From: Ulota crispa
Taxonomy: Eukaryota; Streptophyta; Bryopsida; Orthotrichales; Orthotrichaceae
Direction: 5' to 3'
DNA length: 64,000 nt
Assembly (NCBI GenBank): GCA_963920765.1
Contig: OY987242.1
Coordinates: 36,356,002 to 36,420,001, forward strand
Part shown: positions 12,301 through 23,441 of the stretch, one piece after another
How positions within the stretch are numbered: the stretch's first letter is position 1
How the letters are laid out: each line of letters opens with the position of its first letter
Translations under genes and position numbers: made by a program
The notes under the pieces: model-generated
The model's database searches: none
Seen by the model: only the letters and a program-made list of their open reading frames with translations
What the model was told of the DNA's origin: nothing

Positions 12301-15300
12301 AATGATGCAGACTCGGGCAGAGCTCCGTACCGGCAAGAGAATCTCGGCCATTGCAGATAAGCAAGAAAGCTTGATAGCAGAGTGAGCTTTGCTGGTTTCA
12401 AACACTTTTGTAAAAGCCTGCACACAGCGTTGAGCGTAAACAAACTAGCATGTGGCTCTTTATATTATCTCCCCAGGTCTACTCCTTAGAACAGCTTATT
12501 CAACAAAGAGCTTTACAAAAGAAGTAGCAGAAAACTGGAAAAAACACGTTATCCATGGTGCAGAGAATAAAAAACTTTGTATGTAAGGTCCACAATCAAA
12601 CACAAGGTCATACCTGTAATAGTGCGATTACCCAATCGTCAGCGATACATAAAAGTAAGCCAGGAAGCCGATTGATAAGTAGCCTTTGATGAGGCTCAGC
12701 AAGCTTGCTATCCACCACTCCAGCAGCCATTTCTGATGATGGCAGCATCTGGGAACTCAAAACGTTACTTGGGGAGCTACTTAAAGCAAATCAGCCCCTA
12801 TTTCTAACATAGCTACGGTATTTGAATGTGAGGAATATTATTGAGAAGTATCCTATTTGGAGCTTTTGTATGGCATCTAAAACAACAGGTGTACAAAATG
12901 AGAATCAGGAGCTCAGCATATAAGACCAAAGTTCCCAAACTTGATAGCGAGTTTTGAGTTGCAAATACATACCACTCCATACAAGGCACTTTCATAATAT
13001 TGAAGAGTCACAAGAATGGCATAATGCTCGTTTACGTTCTCTGTTTCCTTGTTTGGAGGCACAATCAAATGCAGCATGACCTCACAGATTCCCACGTTCA
13101 AAGCTACCAAATCCTCCTGCACCTGAAGTTGGAACTATCCACTTTTCAGTGAACGATTACCATCGAAAAGGCAACGTAAAACGCAGAAATGGAATAGACA
13201 TGGAATTTCAGTTAATAGCTGAATAAGAGGAATGATGAAAAACCTTGGCTGGCAGGCGAATGGAAGGAGCAGAAACTGGGAAGGCCGCTAGCAAGTGATT
13301 TTGCAAGCCTGACAAAAACTTCTGCCTCATCCACATCCGCATTTCCCAGCCCTCTTCACCAATAGAAGACGGAAAACTTGATTTTTGCAAACCTCGAGTG
13401 CATCCTTCAAGAATGAAACATTGAAATAGAAGAGAGAGAGCTTGAGTGATGGACACCATGCAGCTAAGGTTGACAGCATCAGGCATGGGACCACCACAAA
13501 CTGTTGGTGCACAATCTGCCCAGCAATCAATCAGCACTGGAACAAGGGGTGCCGCCATTACAACCACGTGTCCTTGAACTCCTGGAGGTTACACCACATC
13601 AGACACATTAGTGCTCCCTTAGAATAGTTATTCAAGTCAGCTCCAAAAGACTATCTAAAGTCCATCTTATAATCAGCTGAACGTGATGCGAGTAAAGAGA
13701 GAATTAGCTTGGACAAACTCCATGATATAGCAGTAATCACCTGTACTTTGGACCCTCTTGGATGCCACGCCTGTTTGCTGTGCTGACCCTGCCAGAAAGT
13801 GCTATTAGCAAAGAAGCCTCCACCAGACGTACATGAGACTGTCCGATAAACAACACGTGTTCTTTTAACAAGCATAGGTGATAATTATTTTAGTTCAACA
13901 TGTAGAAGAATTACTAGGAGACAACCGGATAACACCAACCAAATTCCTTATCTAAAGAAACATCGTTAGGACTTGCCAGTGCCCATTGCTTGACTAGCAG
14001 AAGCCTGACTGGATTCAAATCCATGCTCAACACGCTTTCCTTGAAAACCTAAGTTTCCTTCCGGTCGTCTGCTATTATGTCCATGCAAAGCACTCATTTC
14101 AGCCGTTCCCTCCTGAAACATGTACCGTCGATTAAGTTATGCACGCAGCCTCAAAAAATTCTTATTCCAAAGGTATGCTCTCATAAGAACAGAAGATAGT
14201 GGGTAATCTGAACACTGACCTGAATAGTGGTAGAATACTTCTGACCCCAGCAGTGAGATTGAGTACCATTCGAGGCAGAACTAAAAGGCCGAGTTGACAA
14301 GCTAGCTTTCAACGATGTCAAGAAGTTAACGAGGCTGCTGAGCACGTCTCCTAAGCGGTTCACAGCCTGGCCACTTACACCTCCTTTTCCAAGAAGATCC
14401 ACATAATGGTGCACAATCTGGCCACAAAGCAGCAACATCGAAAACTCAAAATATGCGAGAGAAGAAACATAGCCAACTGAGTTGACGAAAATAAAAAGAT
14501 TGAGCTGCAATCACAGCTGAGATCACATTAAAGACTGGAGACGGGAAACTTTAAGCGTTCGTAGTAAGAAAATCAACCTGGCCTGAAAAGGATGACACCA
14601 CAAGATGTGGATAACGCTGAACAAGGAGATCCAGGAAGGAACATGCAGATGCTCGAACATCCATCACCAGGTGTGTCATTGCGCTGCTCACATGAGCCAT
14701 CAGCCCTGGCACAAGAGGTGCCATCATTCCCTACAAAAACAAGCAACGCTTTCAGCATAGAAAGGTTTCTGACATGACTGAATCGGGAGAGAGAACTCCA
14801 TCCATTCTCCTATTTCTACCCACTATTGTCTTGTTGGACAGATTTTGGGGTCTGGTTGTCATGTTGTCTGTCCAATGTCGCGTGAAGTATACGTGAAATT
14901 TTTGTCTAACAAGGCCAAATTTAACAAGGCCAAATTTAACAGCTTACATAATTTGAAAATTTACTTTAAATATGACCCAAACTTTAGAATCTAATAAGTG
15001 TTTATTAAATCAAGATACTTCATTAAAATGAAACGTTACTTCATTAAAATGAAACGTCAATATGTCAAGATCAGAAATAGAGAGTGCTTTATTTAAAGTC
15101 AATTGACTTTAGTAGACGGACAGAGTGACGTCGTGTTTGTTGAGTTGTTGCCAGGTCGGAGAAGACAACCCAGTTTCTAACCCTAAGCCTCAACGTGTGC
15201 ATGATTTGGAGAAGAGAAAAAAACCTGAGGTAAGCCTGGCAAAATTGAGGTTCTCAACAGCAGCAGAAGAGTTTGCCGGACCGCCTTGTCGTGGTCAGTG

Positions 15301-16790
15301 ATTCGAGGAGAGAGCTTCTCCACAATAGCCATACAATGCATCGGCAGCTCCATAGGAAAACGTGCAAAAAGGTCCTTTAATCCCATCAGTGCTTCTGCAA
15401 ACAAGTTGAATAATTAAATTAGCACCTAATCGTATGAGTCATACCATAATCAATCAAGGCATGATTTTAAGGCATGTACCTTTGCGAACACGCTCACTGT
15501 AATGCATGCTCTGAGTGAGAAGCTCTTTTAGAGTCTGCTTCCGCTGGTTGACAGCAACTCCATCCTTATCAGCAGCCACACTCTGACCAGGGATTACAAT
15601 GGCTGCAATCACAAGTTCACAACCAACTCAGAACTTCAGAAAACGGCCAAATTGCGCATTTAGGATCCGGCTTTTTTTTTTCATTTTTTAAGAAGTGCGA
15701 AAGTGGCGATTTAAAATGTTATATAGTGCATGACACCGATAACCAACAACTATTGGCCAAACAAGAAATACTAAGGCACAACACATATACTCATTAGCTC
15801 AAAAGTAATTCCACCACCAAGCGAGACAAACCCTAAGCTTCATCTTGGTGGATTCGAATTTTTGATAACTTTTTTTTAACAAAGCCTTAGGCTAACCACT
15901 TGAATTGGGAGTTGCTGGTTATAAGTGTCATGCACTGTAGTGGTGCTTCAAATTTCAACATTCATCCACATACTGGATAGAAGTTATCACATAAGTACAT
16001 ATTAAATGTCTATAATTTGGTTTTCATCCACAATTTGGAAATTTCATCCAGGTTTAAATTTAAAAAATTGAAACTTTTTGGCGATTTCATCCAAGTTTTT
16101 TGGCATTTTTTTGACATTTTCAGCCAGACTATTTTTTTGGGTGCAATCTGGCACCAGAAAGCCAATAAAAAAAGCGAGGATTCCTCAATAATTAGCAGGA
16201 AACAAGAACACATGCAAGACAGACCTAATTGCACATTTTCAATTAGCAAAGTCCTGGAATAGCATCAAAGCACGTCCTGAACTCCCGCATTGTCACAAGA
16301 TCATTAGGTTTAGGGTTTCAAACTACTAAAGAGGTGTTAAGTAAGAAAAGGAATTAGGGTTTTAGAGGCGAGGGTTTTAACTTTTTAGTGTGTGCAATCT
16401 CGGTGACGAACAAGCAAGCAATGCAAATTACCTTTAGACTTGAAATCTGTTTTTGTGGCATTTGTCGGTGGAGGCAGCTTTCTCCCGACTTTCGATTTCA
16501 CTCTCTGCCATAATTGAAATTGGACACAAAATCCTTCAGCTCTGATTCAGCTCAGATTCTGTACGGCCATAACTAATCCACCAATAATTGGATAACAAGC
16601 AAGCAACACACCAATTGAGCTCGATCCATTTCAAGACGTAGCAGCTGCAGAATAAGAGAGAGAGACGATCAATCCAAGAGGGGAGATTGATAAACCGAAT
16701 GGTGGTCACCTTGAAATCGATGCCAACGCCTTTGACCTTGAGAGCCTTCTTGCCAGTCTTCCATGGCGCCTTGCTTCCCGAGGCCGGCAT
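9338..16790 (-). CDS. IPI1/TEX10-like pre-rRNA-processing protein, 21 exons, 956 aa
   Basis: This is a nuclear/nucleolar ARM/HEAT-like protein of the Rix1 (PELP1-TEX10-WDR18) complex, which acts in ITS2 processing and late 60S maturation (family knowledge). Exons, 5' to 3': 16790-16710, 16504-16432, 15602-15480, 15394-15225, 14730-14578, 14417-14220, 14112-13977, 13788-13741, 13581-13244, 13116-12973, 12748-12614, 12417-12331, 12150-12040, 11792-11660, 11489-11364, 11142-11008, 10872-10682, 10450-10298, 10153-10027, 9927-9866, 9484-9338. All phases join without a stop, and all introns are GT-AG except one GC-AG. The start ATG begins MPASGSKAPWKTGKKALKVK. GVGIDFK joins RVKSKVGRKLPPPTNATKTD, the basic N-terminal signature of plant members. 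Length fits the family (about 900 aa). Exon 10 could begin 6 nt earlier (13122). Confidence 0.92.
9866..9927 (-). other. IPI1/TEX10 exon 20 (least certain splice choice)
   Basis: I chose the acceptor TTGAGAG at 9930-9928, which gives ALKRLLLNAWSLDKCVEQDV in the right phase and joins the last exon cleanly. The pyrimidine-rich acceptor TTACCTTGTAG at 9993 is stronger but leads after 18 codons to a TGA at 9933-9931. If used, it would give a short alternative C-terminus that lacks exon 21. Exon 21 (ASAAGSLEDMCATTQMLLLI onward) looks like the family C-terminus, which favours the choice made here. Confidence 0.5.
10535..10613. mobile_element. Short mariner-type hairpin inside an intron
   Basis: CAGTAAGTGGACAAAAATG and its near-complement CACTTTTGTCCACTTACTG form a 79-bp hairpin inside the intron between exons 17 and 18. 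The ends CAGT...GGACAAAA resemble Tc1/mariner-type termini. The left flank is TA but the right is AA, so the TA duplication is degraded. It is too short to code. Confidence 0.6.
13971..13976 (-). other. GC-AG intron donor (GCAAGT) after exon 7
   Basis: Exon 7 reads GAG GGA ACG ... GGC ACT G and is followed by GCAAGT on the minus strand. Exon 8 (48 nt) and exon 9 fix the required phase as 1, and no GT site gives that phase with a good consensus nearby. GCAAGT is the usual strong consensus of GC-AG introns. A weaker alternative uses A|GTCAGG inside exon 7 and would remove 29 nt. Confidence 0.6.
14578..15394 (-). other. IPI1/TEX10 exons 4-5: Ipi1 N-terminal domain core
   Basis: Exon 4 (residues 93-149) contains EALMGLKDLFARFP, then a segment ending PRITDHDKAVRQTLLLLL. 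Exon 5 (residues 150-200) contains LMAHVSSAMTHLVMDVRASA. The D-x-D/H-x-x-V-R pattern and the M-T-H-L-x-x-D-V-R block are the recognisable core of the Rix1-complex Ipi1 N-terminal domain. The intron between them (14731-15224) holds two short tandem duplications near 14925 and 15020. Confidence 0.85.
16432..16790 (-). other. IPI1/TEX10 exons 1-2: basic N-terminal signature
   Basis: Exon 1 (residues 1-27) ends GIDFK at a GT donor (16709-16708). Exon 2 (residues 28-52) starts after TGGCAG with RVKSKVGRKLPPPTNATK and ends DFKSK. The motif (K/R)-x-K-x-K-x-G-(R/K)-K-x-P-x-x-N-A-T is what identified the gene. The intervening intron is 205 bp. An upstream ATG pair near 16848 opens an out-of-frame reading frame that overlaps the true start. 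If the transcript begins that far upstream it could lower translation. Confidence 0.85.
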
Positions 16791-17017
16791 GACGGAGCTC
16801 GAGGCTGCAAAACTTCGCTAAAATTCCGAAACGCGCAGTACATCATGCACTCGAAGAAGAGCTTGGACGGGCCCGTAGTACTGCATTGCTACCACGCTAA
16901 ACCAGTTGTCGTCGAGGTATAACCAGCAGGCTTATTAGAGAACTCGAGCTACGACCACCAGGAACACACACGAACTCCAGGAAACCCAAATGCTACAATT
17001 TTTTCCTAAACCCTTCC
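16791..17017 (-). promoter_or_regulatory. Probable 5' leader and promoter region of the IPI1/TEX10 gene
   Basis: This is the only relatively GC-rich stretch upstream of the start codon. It contains no clear TATA box. It is bounded upstream by a TTAA-flanked MITE (17022-17092), so the usable promoter is either short or includes that element. Confidence 0.35.
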
Positions 17018-17021
17018 TTAA

Positions 17022-17092
17022 CCCCTGAACGCCCAGGGTTTTCAAAAAAGCACTGAATAGAGGACACTTTTAGTCCCTAGGGTGTTCAGGGG
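17022..17092. mobile_element. 71-bp TTAA-flanked MITE (CCCCTGAACG family)
   Basis: TTAA (17018-17021) precedes CCCCTGAACGCCCAGGG, and CCCTAGGGTGTTCAGGGG is followed by TTAA (17093-17096). The ends are near-perfect inverted repeats. It lies about 230 bp upstream of the IPI1/TEX10 start codon. Confidence 0.75.
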
Positions 17093-17225
17093 TTAAACCC
17101 TTCCTCTCCGGACTTTTCCTTATCAGCTTTAACTTTTTGGGTTTTACTCTTTGGGTGTTACTTTATGGGTTTATGTGAGAAAAGAGCGTTGCTTACACTT
17201 ACTGCAGCAAATGCAATTAACTTAA

Positions 17226-17451
17226 CCCTTAAACGTGCATAGGGCATAGTATATACCCTGACATATAATTATTATTTGCTATCAATAAAAAAAGGAAATT
17301 TGGAATCTCAAGTATCTCACTAGAATCGCATTGACCTATTCTCCAACTTCTTTGTTGGTCTCAAATGTAATAGAGGTGTGGATCCATTCCAAATACAAGA
17401 AAAATATCCTGTATTGTATTGGTTGTAGCGACATGCTCAGATGTTTAGGGG
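17226..17451. mobile_element. TTAA-flanked MITE, 226 bp
   Basis: TTAA at 17222-17225 is followed by CCCTTAAACGTGCATAGGG. The right end, ATGTTTAGGGG, is followed by TTAA at 17452-17455. The inverted ends and target match the elements at 17022 and 19503. The stretch 17093-17225 between the two elements resembles 24703-24880 and may be another family fragment. Confidence 0.7.
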
Positions 17452-17684
17452 TTAAGGGTGTAGGGCAAAGTGCAGGGAGATTTTGAGCTCCTTCAGCACA
17501 AATCCTACATTTCTCATTGTCAACCGGTTTTTGTAGTGCATACACCAGTTATTGCCTATATATTTACACTATGATTAGAAAATTTTAAAAAAATTAGCCA
17601 ATTTTTGTAAATTTTAATCAATTTTTTTCCCATTTCATTCAGTTGGCTTTCTATTGCTTTTTGGCTCTCCCCTTACATTGGTTT

Positions 17685-17935
17685 TGGGTACCGCAAGGTC
17701 TCAAAAAATTTAGGAAACTCTAGGCTTAGCCTTTCAACAAGCTATCATGGAACGTCATTTTTGTGAAAAAAATATTGTAGAATGTCTTATATTAAAGGGC
17801 AAAGTTATAGCTCATAGGGTCCCTAAAAGTAGCTCTAGACTAACCTTGAAATTGCTTAGGTGTGTTCATATAATGGCACTTGGCGGTCCTCATCCCAACC
17901 TTCCCAAAGCAACAAATTTAATAAAATGCCCAAAT
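17685..17935 (+). repeat. Dispersed repeat containing GTACCGCAAGGTC
   Basis: The same order of landmarks (GTACCGCAAGGTC, GCCTTTCAACAAGCTAT, AACGTCATTTTTGTG, GGGCAAAGTTATAGCTCATA) occurs at 62290-62382 plus 63408-63560, and on the minus strand at 61850-62035. The copy at 62 kb is split by the foldback at 62383-63407. There is no coding capacity; the 63-codon frame is not shared by the other copies. Confidence 0.65.
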
Positions 17936-18089
17936 TAAGTAAAAAATTACAAAAACATGTCCAAATTGACACTGCTTTCTTGTAGTGCATGTTGGTACAA
18001 ATTACAAATACACTCTAATATAAGTTTGAATTTGAAATATTTTCATATCATGAATTAATCTATTTTAAGTAGCAATGAGACTGTTATTA

Positions 18090-18355
18090 ATGCCATATTT
18101 GTTAATTGGGCCAAAACGGTTATTTTGGGACTTTTGAAAGTTTGGGGTGATCACCCCAAAGCATGCCCCAAACCGAGCTTTAGCGCTTCTTTTGGTACAC
18201 ATGTCCTCACCTGAGAGGAGGAATTTGTGAGGGAAAAAATCTTAGTGGCTTAGATTGAATCTGATACTTTTGAATCTAGTTTGAGGTGACTATTTTGGAT
18301 TGAGGTGAAGTACAAAATGGTACTTTTGTTTTTCCCAATTTAACAAATATGACAT
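18090..18355 (+). mobile_element. GGTGATCACC-family MITE, copy 1
   Basis: The ends CATATTTGTTAATTGGG and CCCAATTTAACAAATATG are inverted. Inside are GGGGTGATCACCCC, a conserved GAGAGGAGGAATTTGTGAGG block, and a final GTACAAAATGGTAC. Four further full or partial copies exist at 21437, 27433, 27680 and 44937. It has no coding sequence. Confidence 0.7.
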
Positions 18356-18909
18356 TTAATATAAGTTTTAAGACGTTACAAATACCAAATGTCAATGAAG
18401 AAATTACGTCAAGGGTCTTCACAACAAAACTCATTTCAAATAGATATAACCTAATTATCTTTGGTAATGTATACATACTTGTAAATTGTAAGTAATCCAA
18501 CTGCATTAAAGTTATATAACTGAAGTGACTCTCTGATATGGCTCCTTATGGTTATTGCATGTGTAGATGCATGCCAAAATTAGATTGTATTGTAATGCAC
18601 ATGCAAATATGAATGACTCAGTCTTTGTACGTTGCAAAGTGAAACTATTAGCAAGAAAGGTTGTTTTTTGATTCATTTATAACATGTGAAAAAACACAAA
18701 GAAAATGCCTAGAACAAAATGTGTACTTTGAAATCACATTCCAATAACATAATGCAAAAATCAAGAGTTCAATCAAAAATATGCCTTTGATGGCATGGAT
18801 TGCCCATAAAACAATTACAACATTTTTGTAACTATTTCAATATTGCAATTGAAGACAATTGTAGAAAAGACAATTGCAAAACCCTACTACCTTAGAGCAT
18901 AGAATTCAA

Positions 18910-18995
18910 CCCCTAAAGGACCATATAGATGATTTTTGTCCTTGGGAATACACTCTACCCCGTGCAAGCACGGTGACCCCTATGGCACTTAAGAG
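18910..18995. mobile_element. 86-bp TTAA-family MITE within copy A
   Basis: It starts CCCCTAAAGGACC and ends GCACTTAAGAG before TTAA, with an internal hairpin around CCGTGCAAGCACGG. Copy C lacks it: there GAATTCAATAACA runs on uninterrupted (complement of about 45945-45957). The left flank is TCAA instead of TTAA, so one target copy has a substitution. Confidence 0.6.
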
Positions 18996-19502
18996 TTAAT
19001 AATATAATATCAAGAAGATGAATAATATGGAATCAAAGACATAGAATGCAAAGAAACCTGCATTCAACAAATTTTTGGATTGAGACTCATGTGAGAATCT
19101 ATATTTAATAGAAGTAGTAGATGTTGGGCATAGTATTCAATACAATATTTTGGGAAAAATTCTTTCCCAAAACCAATTTTGGAATATTGAATATTACATT
19201 TGTGAGAGTAATTTGGTGATTTAAAGTGAGTATTTTTAATAATTCCTTCAAGATATTTCATCTTTGATATAAAGTCTTGAAGAAATCACCATAAAATTCA
19301 CTTTGAATCACTGTAAGACTCTTAAACATGAAAGATTCACAAGTCCCAAAATTGGATTTTTTTCCCTAATTAACAAACATCATATTTTATTCAAAATTGG
19401 ATCAATAAATATTTATCGATAACCTCAATTACTAATTTATGCCAAAATTTATTAAAACTAGGCCCCTCCTCTGGTGAATATACTGATTTTGAGGCTATTT
19501 AA

Positions 19503-19726
19503 CCTCCAAAGGGCTCTTGGGCTCTAAAGATACGGTACCAAATACGGTCGCAACCAATATTCAGAAGTTTGAATCTCTTAGAAATTAAGTGTTACAATCA
19601 TACATATTGAAGGGTTGTATGATAGGGAATGCATAAAAAAAATTGGAAAGCCCTCATAGTAGCTCAAATACGTCTATACACATGACCATATATACGGCCG
19701 CAAAGGGCTTTTGAGCTGTTCAGGGG
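19503..19726. mobile_element. TTAA-flanked element with empty site in copy C
   Basis: In copy A, GAGGCTAT-TTAA is followed by CCTCCAAAGGGCTC. 224 bp later, GTTCAGGGG is followed by TTAA-GATTGTGAC. In copy C the complement of 45440-45465 reads GAGGCTATTTAAGATCGTGAC with a single TTAA. This filled/empty pair shows directly that the family targets and duplicates TTAA. Confidence 0.85.
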
Positions 19727-19753
19727 TTAAGATTGTGACTACTCCATATTGAA

Positions 19754-20105
19754 TCAATATTCTCCTCCAATCCTGCAAATGTGTTCTTTGACGTCTGGAA
19801 GTGTCTCAGACCCTAGGAGGGCAACGGTGAAGATGCTCTTAGGCCATTGCAACGTACTAGGGCGGTGGCGGTGGCGGACATGCAAGGGCTCGGCTTGCAT
19901 GCGATGCACCTCTAATGTTCCCTCATGAAGTCGTGAAGATTCAGGAAAGAGGGTGGTGTTCCCAACTGGTCTAAGAGCATGAAATGAAGACGATCTTCCT
20001 TCATAACCGCCACCTGGCAAAGAGGGAACTCTGTCAGTTATCTGTATACCTTCAAGCTCAGCCCTTCTGCATGCACCACAAACCTTTACAATTTTAGACG
20101 TTTAC
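19754..20105 (-). pseudogene. LQGG-type repeat-borne coding remnant, copy A
   Basis: Minus-strand residues GGGYEGRSSSFHALRPV and ESSRLHEGTLEVHRMQAEPL match the proteins at 32192-32440 and 44469-44936. The upstream MQKG start equivalent is followed at once by a stop, and the copy runs into unrelated sequence at the 3' side. I do not recognise the protein. It travels with the dispersed segment. Confidence 0.55.
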
Positions 20106-21436
20106 ACAATGCACACTGATTTGTTCAAAACTAACAACTTTTAACTCTCAAAAGATGTTACCTACCACAAGTGTTGAATGTATTCGTTCAAAGATCATTT
20201 GGTATTTGAAAAAATGGTTTCATGACAAATGTCAAAAATTCCCCAAAAAGTCCTAAGTGACCAGTACTATGTTTTCAACTTGGCTTGAAATATACGGCTC
20301 CAATGGAACTCATGTGCTACCCAAATACCCCATCCATAATTATACAACACAAGAAAGTGTATACAGTAGAGCAACATCCTTTAGGGATTGGCAGCCTTGA
20401 TTGAGAGATGATTTTCTACAAAGCTTGTGCTCGACGCTCGTCACTAAGTCATCTTGACATCCCAAAAAGGATTGAACAAGTAGAAATGAGTTGGAGATTT
20501 GGAAACCAAACAATCAAAAAACCAATTCGGTGCTTTCGTCAACGTTGAAGGCTTGTAGCTGGGATAAACTCAGAAAAAAAGCTCCTTCCTTGTAGCCAAG
20601 ATATTTGGCTCTGACTAGGTTGTCTACTTGTCCGGGCAATGACACGATCAGAGTACCATACCCCCAAAATTACCATCCGGAATGACCAAAAGTTAGGACC
20701 CGAAAACCCTTATTTTGATCACTTATTGGTTTATACGAAATGAATTATTAACATTTTGAAATTTTTGACCTCATGTGCACTTAGAGATAAGTATGTGTGC
20801 ATGCTTTGTCACTTGAAAAGTAAACTTACAATTCTTTAACATTTTATATTGGGTATGGAAAACCTCACTTGAAATTGGAGTTTAAATAATCCAAAAAAAC
20901 TACTTTTAGTACTTTATGGGGGCTCATACATATTAGATGTATGGGCCATACATGTTTGTACAACTATAATTCCATCTTCTTAGATTAGGACTATCAAACA
21001 AATTTGTTGTCTAGATGAATCCTTCATTTCATTTTTAGGAAATGGGACAATTCACGAATTCTTTACAAAAAGACTCATCTAGATATGATACCATTACCAA
21101 GTTTTTATTTTTATTTTTTTCTACTAATTTACAAGTATAACTTTATAAGCATATTATTCTCAAAACATTAACAACACAATTCTATCTATTTAGACTTAAT
21201 AAAGAGGAGAAAAATGGAGAATAAGACCAAAAACGAGCAAGATATTCCTTCTATGGTATCCTAATTGTGCTATTGCGCACCACCAAAGTTTGTATGATCT
21301 AAGAGCATCTTTTGCCACCCTATAATCATCAAGGTCCCTTCAATTTCTCTCTATCCATTTAAGAGGGGATGGCCATTTGTATCCCCAACATTGCACCTCA
21401 CTAAGCATAGTGTCAATCAATCAAAACTCAAGGAAA

Positions 21437-21712
21437 CACCATATTAGGTAATCTGGGCAAAAGGGTACATTTTGAGACTTCTGAAGGTTTTAGGTGATCA
21501 CCTAAAATCGAGCTCCAGCTTTTTTTGGGTACACGTGCCCTCACCTAAGAGGAGGAATTTGCGAGGGAAAAAATCTTAGTGGCTCCTTCTGAATTTGATA
21601 CCTTTAAATTTGGTTTAAGGTAACTTTTTGGGTTTAAGGTGGAGTACAAAATGGTACCTCTCTTTTTCCCAATTTGCCTAATATGGTGTTAGGAACTTTC
21701 AAAAGCAACAAA
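21437..21712 (+). mobile_element. GGTGATCACC-family MITE, copy 2
   Basis: The best-preserved ends in the family are ACACCATATTAGGTAA and TTGCCTAATATGGTGT. They are flanked by AGGAA on both sides, suggesting a 5-bp target duplication. The central TTAGGTGATCACCTAA palindrome and the AAGAGGAGGAATTTG block are conserved. Confidence 0.75.
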
Positions 21713-21896
21713 GTAAGTTATGACAACAAGAAAATATAACAGGCAAAGGGTTTAGAGACCCCTTCAAATATGGCTTATTGATGGAGGAAGGTAAATGTAG
21801 AAGCTGAACACATGCTAGAATTTGTTGCTTTTCATCCGGATGTGAGAGGGACCTGCACATTTGGAGGTTGCAAGAAATGCTCTAAGTTTGGTGAAG

Positions 21897-22035
21897 CTAA
21901 GGCAGGAGGTTCTAAAATGGACCATGCCCTAATTTGGACCAACTCTAAGAATAACCGACGATTTCAGAATAAAAATCTAGTACTCTCATTAATGAGTTAG
22001 GTAGGCTTAGATGATCCATTTTAGAACCTCCTACC
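21897..22035. mobile_element. GTAAGGTAGGAGG-family MITE
   Basis: CTAAGGCAGGAGGTTCTAAA and its complement TTTAGAACCTCCTACCTTAG bound 139 bp. Relatives with the same ends are at 35996-36231, 59812-60122 and 63663-63998. The target duplication is not clear. Confidence 0.65.
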
Positions 22036-22085
22036 TTAGTAGCAATATGAAGGTTTCAGTGGACATAAGTATGAGCACTAGCTCC

Positions 22086-22205
22086 TTACCTCTCCCTGCG
22101 TTTAGTGCGCCATTTGCAAGCGCAGAGCCAGAGGACGCTAGATGTTAAGTTGCCCAGAATAAAGAAAACTGATCCCTGCATCCAACTGTACGCATTCGGT
22201 GTCAT
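22086..22205 (-). CDS. Candidate 39-residue single-helix ORF (MTP mini-ORF, copy A)
   Basis: The frame starts MTPNAYSWMQGSVFFILGN and contains one likely membrane helix (about residues 11-31), followed by a basic tail ending in RTKRRER. Equivalent starts occur in copies B (28686) and C (42977), preceded by similar sequence. Lengths differ (39, 31, 25), so it is either a decaying small gene or leader sequence of the dispersed segment. I know no homologue. Confidence 0.25.
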   Translation of the reverse strand: MTPNAYSWMQGSVFFILGNLTSSVLWLCACKWRTKRRER

Positions 22206-22667
22206 TCTCAAGCCCCACTCCTCGCACTTGTGAAGATCTTCACCCCTCGGCGCGCTCTGACTCCGACTCCGACTCCTCCCCCGCGCACACACACACCGTC
22301 TCGCACAATGCACGTACACGTGTACCCAATCGATGGCAGCAAGCAAATACTAGACTTCACCGACAGTTACAGTTGTCATTCCACAGACCAGGCTTCATCG
22401 CTCAAATCGATCCCCAATTGTACTAATTAGTAAGTAGTAACTACACTGCATTCATTTATCTAGCGCTTACCGACATAATAAACAGAACAAAAGTACAGAC
22501 AATAATGATTTGAACTACCTCCAACCCACACGGTTAAGACGGCTCACAGTCGGCAATTGGCAACCCCGCAATGAGCAATTATATGTTCAGACTTCACAGT
22601 AGCTGCGGTGCCGGAGACACGGAGACCGGGTCTCTGGCGAACCAGAATCTTTGAAGTTTGAACCAGG

Positions 22668-23437
22668 GACGTTTTCAGGCTTTTTACCTTTGAGGCGCCC
22701 AGAGTTTTTACACCAAAATGAGGGTTTCCGGAGATCTACAACTTTGATACATTATATCTCAATCGATTGGATGATCCATAAAAAGTGACTATTGCAAATA
22801 GTGGAATACATATTTAGAAAAGGGCTTGCAAATTTTGGGAACAATTGACCATGAGAGATGGGAGATTATAACATTTGATCAAACAACATGTGATGGAAAA
22901 ATCTCATTTATGGGCAAGTAATTGCTATTTATTGAATTTTAGAAAATTCTATAAGCCCTTGATTCATCTCAAATTTTGTGAATAGCAAGATTAGATGTGA
23001 ATGCACACACTTGCAAATTATCAAAGATTGTACTTCTTTGAATGCTAAGTTTAAGGGCTTCAAACTGCAATGGCGCAAAAAACGATGTCTAGGTAAGTGA
23101 GATTTACCTTGAAAAGGGTCTAGAACATGTTTGAACCCTTGCCAGTCAATTCCTTGCTACCGCAAAACACATTGCAAGGTAGTTTGTAAGGGATATTGAC
23201 CAATTGCAGCTTGTAAGATGCTCCTTGCCACCTCGCCTTGTATGGTGTTCCATGCAATCATGACTCACTAGCTACTTGTACAACATTTGACTTGACTTGC
23301 CATTACTTCACTTGCAAGGACCACTTGAATACCTTGATAATTGTAGTTTAGTGCAGAATCAAAAAATTAGATTTGGTCCCCCAAAAGCGCCCCTGAAATC
23401 CTGAGCAACATGATCCCAGTTGTGGGGCGTTCATGGG
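22668..23437. other. Unassigned AT-rich sequence
   Basis: Copy A stops abruptly at 22667 after TTTGAAGTTTGAACC, so this stretch is probably inserted DNA. It ends CGTTCATGGG before TTAA (23438-23441), which resembles the right end of a TTAA-family element. I could not identify a matching left end. Confidence 0.35.
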
Positions 23438-23441
23438 TTAA

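Larger units (their letters stand above)
18360..22667 (-). repeat. Dispersed segment, copy A (inverted)
   Basis: Read on the minus strand, this stretch follows copy C (about 41800-46900) in order: the GC-rich leader and MTP mini-ORF (22.67-22.02 kb), the CATGAGGTCAAAA block (near 20.79), the LQGG-type coding remnant (20.10-19.74), then the AT-rich 3' part (19.47-18.36). It is the third copy of the unit seen at 27.1-32.45 and 36.5-46.9 kb. Insertions unique to it are at 18910-18995, 19503-19726, 21437-21690 and 21897-22035. Confidence 0.75.

Noticed and set aside
13208-13391. An intron starting at GT 13392 inside exon 9
   Set aside because: The frame stays open and continues with family-like sequence to the donor at 13243, so no intron is needed.
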